This document shows, in pieces, positions 43,170-52,910 of a DNA stretch of 64,000 bases (positions are counted from its first letter, which is position 1; each line of letters begins with the position of its first letter). The position numbers and the translations under genes were made by a program. The stretch comes from Microbispora hainanensis (lineage in GTDB: Bacteria; Actinomycetota; Actinomycetes; Streptosporangiales; Streptosporangiaceae): positions 186,001-250,000 of the forward strand of contig NZ_VIRM01000004.1 in the NCBI RefSeq assembly GCF_006874475.1, in the 5' to 3' direction. The notes under the pieces are model-generated. The model saw only the letters and a program-made list of their open reading frames with translations, was not told the origin of the DNA and searched no databases.

Positions 43170-43781
43170 CGCCGCGTCGGCGGTGGCGGCCGCCAGCGTC
43201 TCCAGGACGTCGGCGGCCATCTCGCCCGGAGCGTCCCTGCGGATCAGGATGACGCCCTCGATCAGCGCGAACAGCAGATCGGTGCGCAGCGCCAGCTCGC
43301 CGGGCGTCAGCGCCGCGCCGGCGGAGGTTTCCGCCAGCAGCCGGCCGTACGTGTCCTTGAGTTCGTCGCGCATGCGCCGGAAGGCGGCGAACCGCTCGGT
43401 GCGCACCTCGGGCAGCAGGTAGAGCGCGCCCAGGTTGTGCGGGCCCGAGCACAGCAGCCTGGCGTCGCAGTGGCACAGCTCCCACAGCCGCTGCTCCGGC
43501 GTGCCGCCGGTGAGAGCGCGGGCGGTCTCCAGCGAGGGCCGCACCGTGCTCTCCAGCAGTTCGGCGAGGATGTCCTCCTTGCCGCCGAAATAGTGATAGA
43601 TCGACGCCTGCCTGATCCCGGCCCGCTCGGCCATCGCCCGCGTCGAGGTCGCGGCGTAGCCGTGCGTCGTGAACAACTCCGCCGCCGCCGTCAGGATCTC
43701 CTCCCGGGGGCTCAGCTCACTTCGGGGCCGTTCGACGGCTCGCGGCCTGCCGACTCTTCTGACGGTGGAACGGGCACTCAC
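43101..43781 (-). CDS. TetR-family regulator of the urea degradation locus
   Basis: The helix-turn-helix lies near residues 30-70: REEILTAAAELFTTHGYAATSTRAMAERAGIRQASIYHYFGGK (the recognition part is GIRQASIYHYF). The ligand-binding region follows, and the size (226 residues) is normal. GTG 43781 is the preferred start; the frame extends upstream without conserved sequence. The C-terminus overlaps the permease 3' end by 69 bases. The neighbouring promoters of the permease and UAAP1 share a palindromic TCTGTC-N4-GACAGA site, and this is the only regulator in the locus, so it most likely senses a urea-pathway metabolite. Confidence 0.85.
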   Translation of the reverse strand: MSARSTVRRVGRPRAVERPRSELSPREEILTAAAELFTTHGYAATSTRAMAERAGIRQASIYHYFGGKEDILAELLESTVRPSLETARALTGGTPEQRLWELCHCDARLLCSGPHNLGALYLLPEVRTERFAAFRRMRDELKDTYGRLLAETSAGAALTPGELALRTDLLFALIEGVILIRRDAPGEMAADVLETLAAATADAALRLAGVPDGDLPGLRETGRGPA

Positions 43782-43880
43782 CGGACGATCGTCGCACACC
43801 TCCGGACGGGCGCCGCCGCTGTGCGCTTCCGGTAACGGACGGGAAACGTCGCGACGCGTGAGAGGAAACACGCGCCGCCT

Positions 43881-43904
43881 AATTTCTGTCGTGCGACAGA
43901 AATT
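43881..43904. promoter_or_regulatory. Perfect 11-bp-arm palindrome between tetR and UAAP1
   Basis: Arms AATTTCTGTCG and CGACAGAAATT are separated by TG. It lies 38 bases before the UAAP1 start and 100 bases upstream of the tetR start, so it can control both. The core recurs at the permease promoter (41579-41598). It is AT-rich against a GC-rich background. Confidence 0.75.
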
Positions 43905-43942
43905 CGCCCCCCGGAACTTCCACCCCCCGAGGAGAACGCGTC

Positions 43943-44758
43943 ATGGCGACCAGCACGACGTACGGCGCGCGCGAGCACGCCCGAGCACAGGAAGGCACCA
44001 CGAGCGACACGATGCCGGTGCTCCCGGCCTCCGACTGGCCCGCCCCGCCGGACGGCGTCGACCCCGCCGATCTCGTGTGGGCCGAGACCGTCGCCGGGGG
44101 CGGCTACACCCACAGGGTGCTGGCCCGGGGCACCGAGCTGCGCCTCACCGACCTGGCCGGCGACGCCTGCGCGCACCTGCTGCTCTACGTCGAGGGCCGC
44201 CCCTGGGAACGGCTCAACGTCGCCGACACCGTCAAGGTGCTGTGGAACGCCTACCTCGGCGAAGGCCACCTGCTGCTGTCGGACCAGGGCCGCGTGCTGG
44301 CCTCGGTGGTCGCCGACACCTCCGGCCGCCACGACACCGTCTGCGGGACCTCCAGCCTGCGGCGCAACACGGAGCGGTACGGCGACGGCTCGCCGCAGGG
44401 CGCGTCCCCCGCCGGGCGGGAGCTGTTCACGCTGGCCGCCGCCAAGCACGGCCTGCAGCCCCGGGACCTGCCCCCGTCGATCTCCTTCTTCCAGGGGGTC
44501 ACGGTCGGCCCCGGCGGCGGCCTGACCTTCACCGGCTCCGCCGGGCCCGGCGCGTCGGTCACCCTGCGCGCCGAGATGCCGCTCGTCGTGCTCATCGCCA
44601 ACACCGCGCACCCCGTCGACCCGCGCCCCGCCTACACCTGCACCCCGCTGGAGGTCCTGGCCTGGCGCGCCCGGCCCACCGGACCCGACGACCTCCTGTG
44701 GCAGGCGAGCCCCGAAGGCCGCCGCGCCTTCCTCAACACCGCCGAGGTGACCCGATGA
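43943..44758 (+). CDS. Urea amidolyase-associated protein UAAP1 (DUF1989)
   Basis: UAAP1 is a conserved partner of the urea carboxylase system; its exact activity is debated, with roles proposed in guanidine or carboxyguanidine metabolism. The 271 residues contain YTHRVLARGTELRLTDLAGDACAHLLLYVEG, then ERLNVADTVKVLWNAYLGEG, SDQGRVLASVVADTSGRHDTVCGTSS and PSISFFQGVTVGPGGGL, the DUF1989 pattern with conserved Cys and His. ATG 43943 follows GAGGAG. Its TGA overlaps the ATG of UAAP2 (ATGA), a sign of tight coupling. Confidence 0.92.
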   Translation: MATSTTYGAREHARAQEGTTSDTMPVLPASDWPAPPDGVDPADLVWAETVAGGGYTHRVLARGTELRLTDLAGDACAHLLLYVEGRPWERLNVADTVKVLWNAYLGEGHLLLSDQGRVLASVVADTSGRHDTVCGTSSLRRNTERYGDGSPQGASPAGRELFTLAAAKHGLQPRDLPPSISFFQGVTVGPGGGLTFTGSAGPGASVTLRAEMPLVVLIANTAHPVDPRPAYTCTPLEVLAWRARPTGPDDLLWQASPEGRRAFLNTAEVTR

Positions 44759-45366
44759 CCCTCACCGGCACGTCCGTGCTCGATGTCCCCGTCGCCGCCC
44801 GCGCCCCCTGGTCGGGGATCATCCGCGCCGGGCAGGAGCTGACCATCACCGACCTCGGCGGCAACCAGGCGGTCGACTGCCTGCTGTACGACGCGCACGA
44901 CACGGCCGTGCGCTACAGCGCCCCCGACACGATCCACGCCCAGGGCAACATCTTCCTCACCACCGGCAGCGTGCTGCTGTCCAACGAGCACACCCCGCTG
45001 ATGACCGTCGTCGCGGACACCTGCGGCCGCCACGACACCGTCGGCGGCGCCTGCTCCAAGGAGTCCAACACGCTGCGCTACGGGCACCACACCTACTCCC
45101 AGCACGCCTGCGTCGAGAACTTCCTCATCGAGGGCAGCCGCCACGGGCTCGGCAAGCGCGACCTGGTCAGCAACATCAACTGGTTCATGAACGTCCCGGT
45201 CGAGGCCGACGGCACGCTCGGCATCGTGGACGGCATCTCCGCCCCCGGCCTCGCGGTCACCCTGCGCGCCGAGACCGACGTGCTGGTGCTGATCTCCAAC
45301 TGCCCGCAGATCAACAACCCGTGCAACGGCTTCGACCCCACGCCCGTGCGGATGACGGTGCGATGA
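44755..45366 (+). CDS. Urea amidolyase-associated protein UAAP2 (DUF1989)
   Basis: A second DUF1989 protein, homologous to UAAP1, follows it with a 4-base ATGA overlap. The 203 residues show the family core: WSGIIRAGQELTITDLGGNQAVDCLLYDA, AQGNIFLTTGSVLLSNEHTPLMTVVADTCGRHDTVGGACSKE, YSQHACVENFL and NINWFMNVPV. CGRHDTxGGAC holds conserved Cys and His that may bind a metal. UAAP1 and UAAP2 probably form a heteromeric enzyme or accessory complex for the pathway. The stop overlaps the start of urea carboxylase. Confidence 0.92.
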   Translation: MTLTGTSVLDVPVAARAPWSGIIRAGQELTITDLGGNQAVDCLLYDAHDTAVRYSAPDTIHAQGNIFLTTGSVLLSNEHTPLMTVVADTCGRHDTVGGACSKESNTLRYGHHTYSQHACVENFLIEGSRHGLGKRDLVSNINWFMNVPVEADGTLGIVDGISAPGLAVTLRAETDVLVLISNCPQINNPCNGFDPTPVRMTVR

Positions 45367-48300
45367 ACACCCTCCTCGTCGCCAACCGGGGCGAGATCGC
45401 CGTCCGCGTCATCGCCACCGCCCGTCGCCTCGGGCTGCGCACGGTAGCCGTCTACTCCGACGCCGACCGGGGCGCCGCCCACGTCCGTCTGGCCGACCAC
45501 GCCGTACGGCTCGGCCCCGCTCCCGCCCGGGAGAGCTACCTCGACGCCGGCCGGGTGCTGCGGGCCGCCCTGGACAGCGGCGCGGACGCCGTGCACCCCG
45601 GTTATGGCTTCCTGTCGGAGGACGCCGCCTTCGCGCGCCGGGTCGAGGCCGCGGGGCTGGCCTTCGTCGGTCCCACCCCCGAGCAGCTCGACCTGTTCGG
45701 GGCCAAGCACACCGCCCGCGCCGCCGCCGAGGCGGCCGGCGTGCCCCTGCTCCCCGGCACCGGCCTGCTCCCCGGCCTCGACGCGGCCCTGAGCGCCGCG
45801 AGCGACATCGGCTATCCGGTCATGCTCAAGGCCACCGGCGGAGGCGGCGGCATCGGCATGCGCGCCTGCCGCGACGCCGGCGAGCTGGCCCAGGCGTGGC
45901 AGAGCGTCGAGCGTACGGCCGCCGCGAGCTTCGCCTCGGCCGGGCTGTTCCTGGAGCGCCTGGTCGAGGGCGGCCGGCATGTGGAGGTGCAGGTCTTCGG
46001 CGACGGCATGGGCAACGTCGTCACGCTCGGCGACCGCGACTGCTCCCTGCAGCGACGCCACCAGAAGGTGCTGGAGGAGGCCCCCGCGCCCGGCCTGCCG
46101 CCGCTGGTGCGGGCCAGGCTCGCCGACAGCGCCGCCGGCCTGTGCGCCTCCGTGCGCTACCGGTCGGCGGGCACCGTAGAGTTCATCTACGACCCGGTGC
46201 GCGCCGAGCCGTACTTCCTGGAGGTCAACACCCGCCTCCAGGTGGAGCACCCGGTCACCGAGGCGATCTACGGCGTCGACCTGGTCGAGTGGATGCTGCG
46301 TCTCGCCCAGGGCGACGCCGGGCACGTGCACGCCGCCCTGCGCACCCCGCCCGTAGCCGTCGGCCACGCCGTCGAGGCCCGGGTCTACGCCGAGGACCCG
46401 AGCCGCGACCACCGGCCCAGCGCGGGCCTGCTCACCCGCGTCGCGTTCCCCTCGGGCGTACGGGTCGACGGCTGGGTGGAGACGGGCACCCAGGTGAGCA
46501 GCTCCTACGACCCGCTGCTCGCCAAGGTGATCGCGCACGGCGCCGACCGGCAACAGGCCCTCGACCGGCTGGCCACGGCGCTGGCCGAGACCGGGATCGA
46601 CGGCGTCGAGACCAACCTCGGGCTGCTGCGTGCCGCCGCGGACGACCCCTCCGTACGGGCGGCCACGCACGGCACCGCCACCCTGGCCGGGCTCGCCGAC
46701 GGCTCCCGGCGCGTCGAGGTGGTGCGGCCCGGCATCCTCACGACCGTGCAGGACTGGCCGGGACGCACCGGCTACTGGCAGGTGGGCGTGCCGCCGTCCG
46801 GGCCGATGGACGACCGCTCCTTCAGGTATGGCAACGCCGTCCTCGGCAACGACCCCGGCGCGCCCGGCCTGGAGTGCACGCTGCGCGGCCCGGCGCTGCG
46901 GTTCAGCCACGCCGTCACCGTCTGCGTCACCGGCGCGCCCGCGCCCGTCACCGTGGACGGCGCGCCGGTGCCGCGGTGGGAGCCGGTCACCGTGCCCGCC
47001 GGCGGCGTGCTGGACATCGGCGCCGCCGAAGGGCCGGGGCTGCGGGTCTACCTGCTCGTCGCGGGCGGGTTCGACGTTCCCGCCTACCTGGGCAGCGCCG
47101 CGACGTTCACGCTCGGCGGGTTCGGCGGCCACGGCGGCCGGGCCCTGCGCGCCGGCGACGTCCTTCACGGGGGCCGCCTCTATGACGGGGGCGCGGACGG
47201 GGGAGCCGAGACAGGGGAGCGGCCCGAGTTCGGGCACGCCTGGCGGATCGGCGTGGTCGAGGGCCCGCACGCCAACCCCGAGTTCTTCACCGACGACGAC
47301 ATCCGCGACTTCTACGCCGCCCAGTGGAAGGTCCACCACAACTCCGCGCGCACCGGCGTCCGCCTGGTCGGCCCCAAACCGCGCTGGGCCCGCCTCGACG
47401 GGGGAGAGGCGGGACTGCACCCGTCCAACATCCACGACACCCCCTATTCGGTGGGCGCCGTGGACTACACCGGTGACATGCCGGTCGTGCTCGGCCCCGA
47501 CGGCCCCTCGCTCGGCGGGTTCGTCTGCCCGGCCACCGTCGTCACCTCCGAACGCTGGAAACTCGGCCAGCTCCGGCCGGGAGACACCGTCACCTTCGTC
47601 CCCGTGCCGCCCGCGGTCGGCGCCCCCGGCGACGGCGGCGTGCTGCACCGTCTTCCCGAGACCGGCGAGCGGCCCGCCGTCACCTACCGGCGCAGCGGCG
47701 ACGACAACATCCTCGTCGAATACGGCGCGATGGAGCTCGACCTGGGCCTGCGCATGCGGGTGCACGCGTTGTCGGAGGCGCTCGCCGCCCGCGACCTGCC
47801 CGGTGTCGCCGACCTCACCCCCGGCATCCGGTCGCTTCAGGTCCACCTCGACCCGGCCGTGCTCTCGCAGCGCGACCTGCTGGTCGAGCTGCTCCACATC
47901 GAGGCCGGTCTGCCGCCCACCGGGGAGCTGGAGGTGCCCAGCCGCGTCGTCCACCTGCCCCTGTCGTGGGACGACCCCGCCACCCGGGAGGCCATCGCCC
48001 GCTACATGGCGGGAGTGCGCGACGACGCGCCCTGGTGCCCGTCGAACATCGAGTTCATCCGGAGGGTGAACGGCCTGGAGGACGAGGCAGAGGTCCATCG
48101 CATCGTCTTCGACGCCGAATATCTCGTCCTCGGGCTCGGCGACGTCTATCTCGGCGCGCCCGTGGCCACCCCGCTCGATCCCCGGCACCGCCTGGTCACG
48201 ACCAAGTACAACCCCGCCCGCACCTGGACCGCCGAGAACTCCGTCGGCATCGGCGGCGCGTACCTGTGCATCTACGGGATGGAGGGACCGGGCGGCTACC

Positions 48301-48893
48301 AGTTCGTCGGCCGCACCACGCAGGTGTGGTCGAGCTGGCAGCAGCGCGGCGCGTTCCAGCCCGGCTCGCCCTGGCTGCTGCGCTTCTTCGACCGGATCCG
48401 CTGGTATCCGGTGACGGCCGAAGAGCTGCTCGAACTCCGCGCCGACCTGGCGGCCGGGCGCCTCGAGCCCAAGATCGAAGAAGGCGTGTTCCGGCTCGCC
48501 GACTACCGTCGCTTCCTCGACGAGCACGCCGGCTCCATCGCGGCGTTCCGCGAACGGCAGGCCGCCGCCTTCGCGGCCGAACGCGCGGCCTGGCAGGCGG
48601 CGGGCGAGTTCGACCGCGCGGAACCGCCGCCGGGCCCGGACGAGACCGAGCTGGACGTCCCGCCGGGCTGCCGCGTGGTGGAGGCGGAGTTCGCCGCGAG
48701 CGTCTGGCAGATCGGCGTCACACCCGGCCGGCGGATCGCCGCGGGGGAGCCGCTGATCGTCCTGGAGGCGATGAAGATGGAGTCCGCCGTCCTGGCCCCG
48801 GAGGACGGCGTGGTCGAACGCGTCCTGGTCAGGCCCGGCGAGCAGGTGGAGGCGGGCGTCCCGATGGTGGTGCTGAGGAGTGATCGTGGCTGA
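45363..48893 (+). CDS. Urea carboxylase (or guanidine carboxylase), biotin-dependent
   Basis: The enzyme uses ATP, bicarbonate and biotin to carboxylate urea to allophanate. The 1176 residues have an N-terminal biotin carboxylase (about 1-450: LLVANRGEIAVRVIATARRLG, KATGGGGGIGMRACRD, EVNTRLQVEHPVTEAIYGVDLVEW), a carboxyltransferase/UCA domain (about 460-1090, with the AHS-like VVRPGILTTVQDWPGRTGYW and PHANPEFFTDDDI) and a C-terminal biotinyl domain with the lysine in LEAMKMESAV. ATG 45363 overlaps the UAAP2 stop as ATGA. Some members of the family prefer guanidine; the UAAP1/UAAP2 pair leaves this open. Sequence alone does not decide the substrate. Confidence 0.93.
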   Translation: MNTLLVANRGEIAVRVIATARRLGLRTVAVYSDADRGAAHVRLADHAVRLGPAPARESYLDAGRVLRAALDSGADAVHPGYGFLSEDAAFARRVEAAGLAFVGPTPEQLDLFGAKHTARAAAEAAGVPLLPGTGLLPGLDAALSAASDIGYPVMLKATGGGGGIGMRACRDAGELAQAWQSVERTAAASFASAGLFLERLVEGGRHVEVQVFGDGMGNVVTLGDRDCSLQRRHQKVLEEAPAPGLPPLVRARLADSAAGLCASVRYRSAGTVEFIYDPVRAEPYFLEVNTRLQVEHPVTEAIYGVDLVEWMLRLAQGDAGHVHAALRTPPVAVGHAVEARVYAEDPSRDHRPSAGLLTRVAFPSGVRVDGWVETGTQVSSSYDPLLAKVIAHGADRQQALDRLATALAETGIDGVETNLGLLRAAADDPSVRAATHGTATLAGLADGSRRVEVVRPGILTTVQDWPGRTGYWQVGVPPSGPMDDRSFRYGNAVLGNDPGAPGLECTLRGPALRFSHAVTVCVTGAPAPVTVDGAPVPRWEPVTVPAGGVLDIGAAEGPGLRVYLLVAGGFDVPAYLGSAATFTLGGFGGHGGRALRAGDVLHGGRLYDGGADGGAETGERPEFGHAWRIGVVEGPHANPEFFTDDDIRDFYAAQWKVHHNSARTGVRLVGPKPRWARLDGGEAGLHPSNIHDTPYSVGAVDYTGDMPVVLGPDGPSLGGFVCPATVVTSERWKLGQLRPGDTVTFVPVPPAVGAPGDGGVLHRLPETGERPAVTYRRSGDDNILVEYGAMELDLGLRMRVHALSEALAARDLPGVADLTPGIRSLQVHLDPAVLSQRDLLVELLHIEAGLPPTGELEVPSRVVHLPLSWDDPATREAIARYMAGVRDDAPWCPSNIEFIRRVNGLEDEAEVHRIVFDAEYLVLGLGDVYLGAPVATPLDPRHRLVTTKYNPARTWTAENSVGIGGAYLCIYGMEGPGGYQFVGRTTQVWSSWQQRGAFQPGSPWLLRFFDRIRWYPVTAEELLELRADLAAGRLEPKIEEGVFRLADYRRFLDEHAGSIAAFRERQAAAFAAERAAWQAAGEFDRAEPPPGPDETELDVPPGCRVVEAEFAASVWQIGVTPGRRIAAGEPLIVLEAMKMESAVLAPEDGVVERVLVRPGEQVEAGVPMVVLRSDRG

Positions 48894-50559
48894 GACGGCA
48901 CTGGACCGGGTCCGCAGGGCCTACGCGCGGATCGCCGAGACGGATCGTCCGGAGGTCTGGATCGACCTGCGGCCCCAGGCCGACGTGGAGGACGAGGCCG
49001 CCGCCGTGGACGCCCGGGTGGCGCGCGGCGAACGCCTTCCCCTCGCGGGGCGCCTGCTGGCGGTGAAGGGCAACATCGACGTGGCCGGACTGCCGACCAC
49101 CGCCGGCTGCCCCTCCTACGCCTACCTTCCGGACGCCGACGCCCCCGCCGTGGCCGCCCTCCGCGCGGCCGGCGCGATCGTGCTCGGCACCACCAACCTG
49201 GACCAGTTCGCCACCGGGCTCGTCGGCACCCGCAGCCCGTACGGCGCGGTGCGCGCCGCCACCGACCTGGCCCGGATCTCCGGGGGATCCAGCTCGGGTT
49301 CGGCGGTCGCCGTCGCGCTCGGCCTGGCCGACCTCGCGCTCGGCACCGACACCGCGGGCTCGGGCCGGGTCCCGGCCGCCTTCAACGGCATCGTGGGGAT
49401 AAAGCCGACCCGCGGCCTGATCCCCGCGGACGGCGTGGTGCCCGCCTGCCGGAGCCTCGACTGCGTCAGCGTCTTCGCCCGCACGCTCCCCGAGGCCCAG
49501 CGGGCCCTGGCCCTGATGACCCGCCCTTCCGCACGGCCCGCGTCCCGTCCGGCCCGCCGTACCGGGCCGTGGCGGGTGGCCGTGCCCGCCACCGCCGATC
49601 TCGGCCCGCTGGCCCCGGGGTGGGCCGAGGCGTTCGAGGCGACGGCCGACCGGCTGGCCTGGGCGGGCGTGGAGACCGGTCCGATCGACCCCGGCCCGTT
49701 CCTGGAGGCCGCCGCGCTGCTCTACCAGGGGGCGTTCGTCGCCGAGCGCTACACCGCCGTCGGCGCGTTCGTCGAGAAGGGCGGCCCCGACCTGGATCCC
49801 GTCGTCGCCTCCATCATCACCGCCGCCCGTGACCTGCCCGCCCACCGCCTGTTCGCCGACCGGGAACGGCTGGCGGAGCTGCGGGAGCGGGCTTTCTCCC
49901 TGCTGGGCGACCACGACGCCCTGCTCCTGCCGGTCACCCCGCGCCATCCCACGCCGGCGCAGGTCGCGGCCGACCCCGTCGGCGTCAACGGCGACCTCGG
50001 CCGCTTCACCAACTTCGTCAACCTCTTCGACATGTGCGCGCTGGCCATACCGGCCGGGCAGGTGGACGGCCTGCCGTACGGCATCATGCTCGTCGGCCGG
50101 GCCCACGCCGACGACGACCTGGCGGCCATCGCCCGGCTGCTCCAGCCGGCCGTACGGCTGGCGGTGGTCGGCGCGCACCTGTCGGGCCAGCCGCTCAACC
50201 ACGAGCTCACCACGCGCGGCGCCCGCCTGGTGGCCGCCTCCACGACCGCCGCGCGTTATCGGCTGCACGCCCTGGCCACCGACCCGCCCAAACCCGGGCT
50301 CGTACGGGTCGCCGAGGGCGGCGCGGCCGTCGAGTGCGAGGTGTGGGAGCTGCCCGCCGAAGGGCTGGGCGACCTGCTCGCGGCCCTTCCCCGTCCGATG
50401 ACGTTCGGGCAGGTCGAGCTGGCCGACGGCGCGAACGTGCCGGGCTTCCTCTGCGCGCCCGAAGGGCTGCGGGGCGCGGCCGACATCACCGGGCACGGGG
50501 GGTGGCGCGCCTACCTCCGGTCGCTGGCGGTCCATGGCGCGCGGCCGATGACCGGGTGA
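48886..50559 (+). CDS. atzF: Allophanate hydrolase
   Basis: It hydrolyses allophanate to two ammonia and two CO2, completing urea degradation. The N-terminal amidase domain has the Ser-cisSer-Lys triad: the lysine in LLAVKGNIDVAG, the cis-serine in ISGGSSSGSAVAVAL and the nucleophile in LGTDTAGSGRVPAAFNGIVG. The C-terminal domain, from about residue 440 (ARLVAASTTAARYRLHAL), is the allophanate hydrolase-specific region. The 557-residue length is normal. GTG 48886 has AGGAG at a good distance; it overlaps the carboxylase end by eight bases, so the four genes from UAAP1 on are one operon. GTG 48880 is also possible. Confidence 0.93.
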   Translation: MAETALDRVRRAYARIAETDRPEVWIDLRPQADVEDEAAAVDARVARGERLPLAGRLLAVKGNIDVAGLPTTAGCPSYAYLPDADAPAVAALRAAGAIVLGTTNLDQFATGLVGTRSPYGAVRAATDLARISGGSSSGSAVAVALGLADLALGTDTAGSGRVPAAFNGIVGIKPTRGLIPADGVVPACRSLDCVSVFARTLPEAQRALALMTRPSARPASRPARRTGPWRVAVPATADLGPLAPGWAEAFEATADRLAWAGVETGPIDPGPFLEAAALLYQGAFVAERYTAVGAFVEKGGPDLDPVVASIITAARDLPAHRLFADRERLAELRERAFSLLGDHDALLLPVTPRHPTPAQVAADPVGVNGDLGRFTNFVNLFDMCALAIPAGQVDGLPYGIMLVGRAHADDDLAAIARLLQPAVRLAVVGAHLSGQPLNHELTTRGARLVAASTTAARYRLHALATDPPKPGLVRVAEGGAAVECEVWELPAEGLGDLLAALPRPMTFGQVELADGANVPGFLCAPEGLRGAADITGHGGWRAYLRSLAVHGARPMTG

Positions 50560-50681
50560 GAGAAGCCGGGCCGGGAAGGAGAGGCTCGAGCGATCCTCTA
50601 GCCGGCTGCGGTAAACACGCGTGGGAGCCGTGGCTCGTCCGGTTCCCCGTCGTCACTTCGCATCCGACCGAGGAGCCGCTC

Positions 50682-52910
50682 TTGCCTGCCCTCACCCGTC
50701 TCGCGCTGGAGCGACCCCGTACAGTGGTCGCGATATGGCTGGTTCTGGCCGCCGCCGCCGTGCCGCTGATGCTGCACCTGCCCGGCGCGCTCAAGGCGGG
50801 GGGTTTCGAAAACCCCCGAGGGGAGAGTGTCAAGGCGCAGCACGTCCTGGAGCGCACATTTCACGAGGCGCCACAGGAGCTTCAGGTCGTCCTGCACACG
50901 GCCGCGGGAGACGTCACCCATGCCGTCGGCCGTGCGGCCGCGCTGGCGAAGAACTTCCCCCACGTTGCCTCGGTGGAGGACTACCGCCAGAATCCCCGCT
51001 GGTTGTCGGCCGACCGGCACACCACATTCCTGAGGCTCGGCTTCCGGGCCGATCCCACGACAGTGCAGAACCTCATCGGTGACCTGCGGCACCGGATGAC
51101 CGCCGGGCTGGGTGACCAGGGCGTGGAGGCGCATGTGACCGGTGCGCAGGCGCTCGACTACGACCTCAGCGTCCAGTCCGAGCAGGACGCCGGCACCGCC
51201 GAGATGATCGCCTTTCCGCTCCTCGTCATCGTGCTGCTCCTGGTGTTCCGGTCGGTGGCGGCGATGTTGGTGCCGGTCGTGCTGGCCGGCATGGCCCTCG
51301 TCTGCGCCATGGCGATCGGCTATCTGGTCGCCCGCGTCAGCGACGTGTCCATCCTGTTCAACAACGCCGTCTCGATCATCGGTCTGGCCGTGGCGGTCGA
51401 CTATTCACTCTTCATCATCCGGCGCCACCGGGAGGAACTCGCCGGCGGGAAGGACACCATCACGGCCTTGAACACCGCGATGCGCACCGCGGGGCACGCC
51501 GTGCTGTTCAGCGGACTGGCCGTGGTGGCGGCCCTGCTCGCCCTGCTGATCCCCCGGCTGATGGTGTTCACCAGCATCGCACTGGCCGGCATCATCGTGA
51601 CACTGGTCGCGCTGGCCATGTCCATGACGCTGTTGCCCGCCGTGTTGTGTCTCATGGGCAGGCGCATCGACTGGCTGCCGATCCGAATCCGCAGGACCCG
51701 TGGCGGCACCGGGCGCGCACCGTTCACCGCGCTGCTCGCCCGGCTGCACCGGCGCCCCGTGCCGCTGCTGCTGGCCCTGGCCGTGATGTTCGCACTGATG
51801 GCCTGGCCCATCGGATGGATCAGGCTTCAGGCGCCCGTGGCGAGCCCCGAGATCCTGCCCCCCGATGCCGACTCGCGGCAGGGTGTCGCGCTGCTGCAGG
51901 AGGCCCTGGAGCCCAGGGATCTGTTCCCGCTGCAGGTGGTACTGACCACGCCGCGCCAGAACGGTCCGGCGCCGTTGGTCGAGAGCGTACGGGCCGTCAT
52001 GGATCAGGCGGGGACAAGTGGGCGGGTGGTGTCGTCTCAGTCGGTGACGAGGATCGGCCTGCCGTCCGTCGCGCTGGACGCGGCGGTGGGCGGTGACACC
52101 GCCGCGCTGCCGGCCGAGGCGAGGGCCGCATTCGCCCAGTTGTGGAGTGAGAACGCGGGCAGATACGTCACCAGGGTGGTGATCGTCCCCGCCGAAGGGC
52201 CGGACAGCGACCTCACCCATGATCTGGTGCGGGATCTGCGCGACCGCCTGCCGACGGCGGTCCGGCCGGGTGTGAGCGTGCAGGTGACAGGCGCCACCGC
52301 CCAGGGGGTCGACTACGACGATGTTCTCGTCGGTTCCATGCCGGCGATCCTCGGCGCCGCCGCGCTGATCACACTGGTGCTCCTGGCCTCGGCCTTCCGC
52401 TCATGGTTGCTGCCGCTGCCGGCCCTGGTCCTCAACGCGACCGTGGTCGCGGCGAGCCTCGGCCTGCTGACCTTGATCAGCCAGAAGTGGCTGGGGCAGC
52501 GGATCGACAGCACCACGCCGGCCCTGGTCTTCGCGGTGATGTTCGGCCTCAGCATGGACTACCTGGTGATCATGATCTCCCGGATGCGGGAGGTGTACCT
52601 TGTGCGGCGGAACCACGTCGAGGCGATCGACGTGGGCATGCGCCGCACCGCCGCCCTGGTGAACAGCGCCGCCCTCATCATGGTCGCGGTCTTCGTGTCG
52701 TTCCTCGCCGCGAAGATCAGCGTCGTCCAGCAGTTGGGGCTGGGCTTGGCCATCGCCGTGGTGCTGGACGCGCTGATCGTCCGGTTGCTGGTCATGCCGG
52801 CCATGCTGCACCTGTTCGGCCCGCGGATCTGGGGCCGGGTCTCCCCGGCGAGCCCGGCCTCTTTCAACGGGGGTCTTCAGGAGGAGACTCCGCAGTCATC
52901 ATCGCCGTGA
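50682..52910 (+). CDS. MMPL/RND-family lipid transporter
   Basis: This large secondary transporter exports lipids or lipid-like products in actinobacteria. The 742 residues contain two repeats of a large soluble loop and about six membrane helices. Signatures are ERPRTVVAIWLVLAAAAVPLML at the N-terminus, AEMIAFPLLVIVLLLVFRSVAAMLVPVVLAG, ISIIGLAVAVDYSLFIIRRHREEL (proton-relay helix with Asp-Tyr) and GLSMDYLVIMISRMREVYL in the second half. TTG 50682 is the start because GAGGAG lies eight bases upstream; no other in-frame start is close. It converges on the fatty acyl-AMP ligase with a 47-base overlap, and it probably exports the product of the adjacent cluster. Confidence 0.88.
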   Translation: MPALTRLALERPRTVVAIWLVLAAAAVPLMLHLPGALKAGGFENPRGESVKAQHVLERTFHEAPQELQVVLHTAAGDVTHAVGRAAALAKNFPHVASVEDYRQNPRWLSADRHTTFLRLGFRADPTTVQNLIGDLRHRMTAGLGDQGVEAHVTGAQALDYDLSVQSEQDAGTAEMIAFPLLVIVLLLVFRSVAAMLVPVVLAGMALVCAMAIGYLVARVSDVSILFNNAVSIIGLAVAVDYSLFIIRRHREELAGGKDTITALNTAMRTAGHAVLFSGLAVVAALLALLIPRLMVFTSIALAGIIVTLVALAMSMTLLPAVLCLMGRRIDWLPIRIRRTRGGTGRAPFTALLARLHRRPVPLLLALAVMFALMAWPIGWIRLQAPVASPEILPPDADSRQGVALLQEALEPRDLFPLQVVLTTPRQNGPAPLVESVRAVMDQAGTSGRVVSSQSVTRIGLPSVALDAAVGGDTAALPAEARAAFAQLWSENAGRYVTRVVIVPAEGPDSDLTHDLVRDLRDRLPTAVRPGVSVQVTGATAQGVDYDDVLVGSMPAILGAAALITLVLLASAFRSWLLPLPALVLNATVVAASLGLLTLISQKWLGQRIDSTTPALVFAVMFGLSMDYLVIMISRMREVYLVRRNHVEAIDVGMRRTAALVNSAALIMVAVFVSFLAAKISVVQQLGLGLAIAVVLDALIVRLLVMPAMLHLFGPRIWGRVSPASPASFNGGLQEETPQSSSP

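Noticed and set aside
45093..48527. Very long open frame on the minus strand opposite urea carboxylase
   Set aside because: It is an antisense shadow of a GC-rich gene; its translation is dominated by His, Arg, Gly and Val with no recognisable domain, while the plus strand encodes a complete urea carboxylase.
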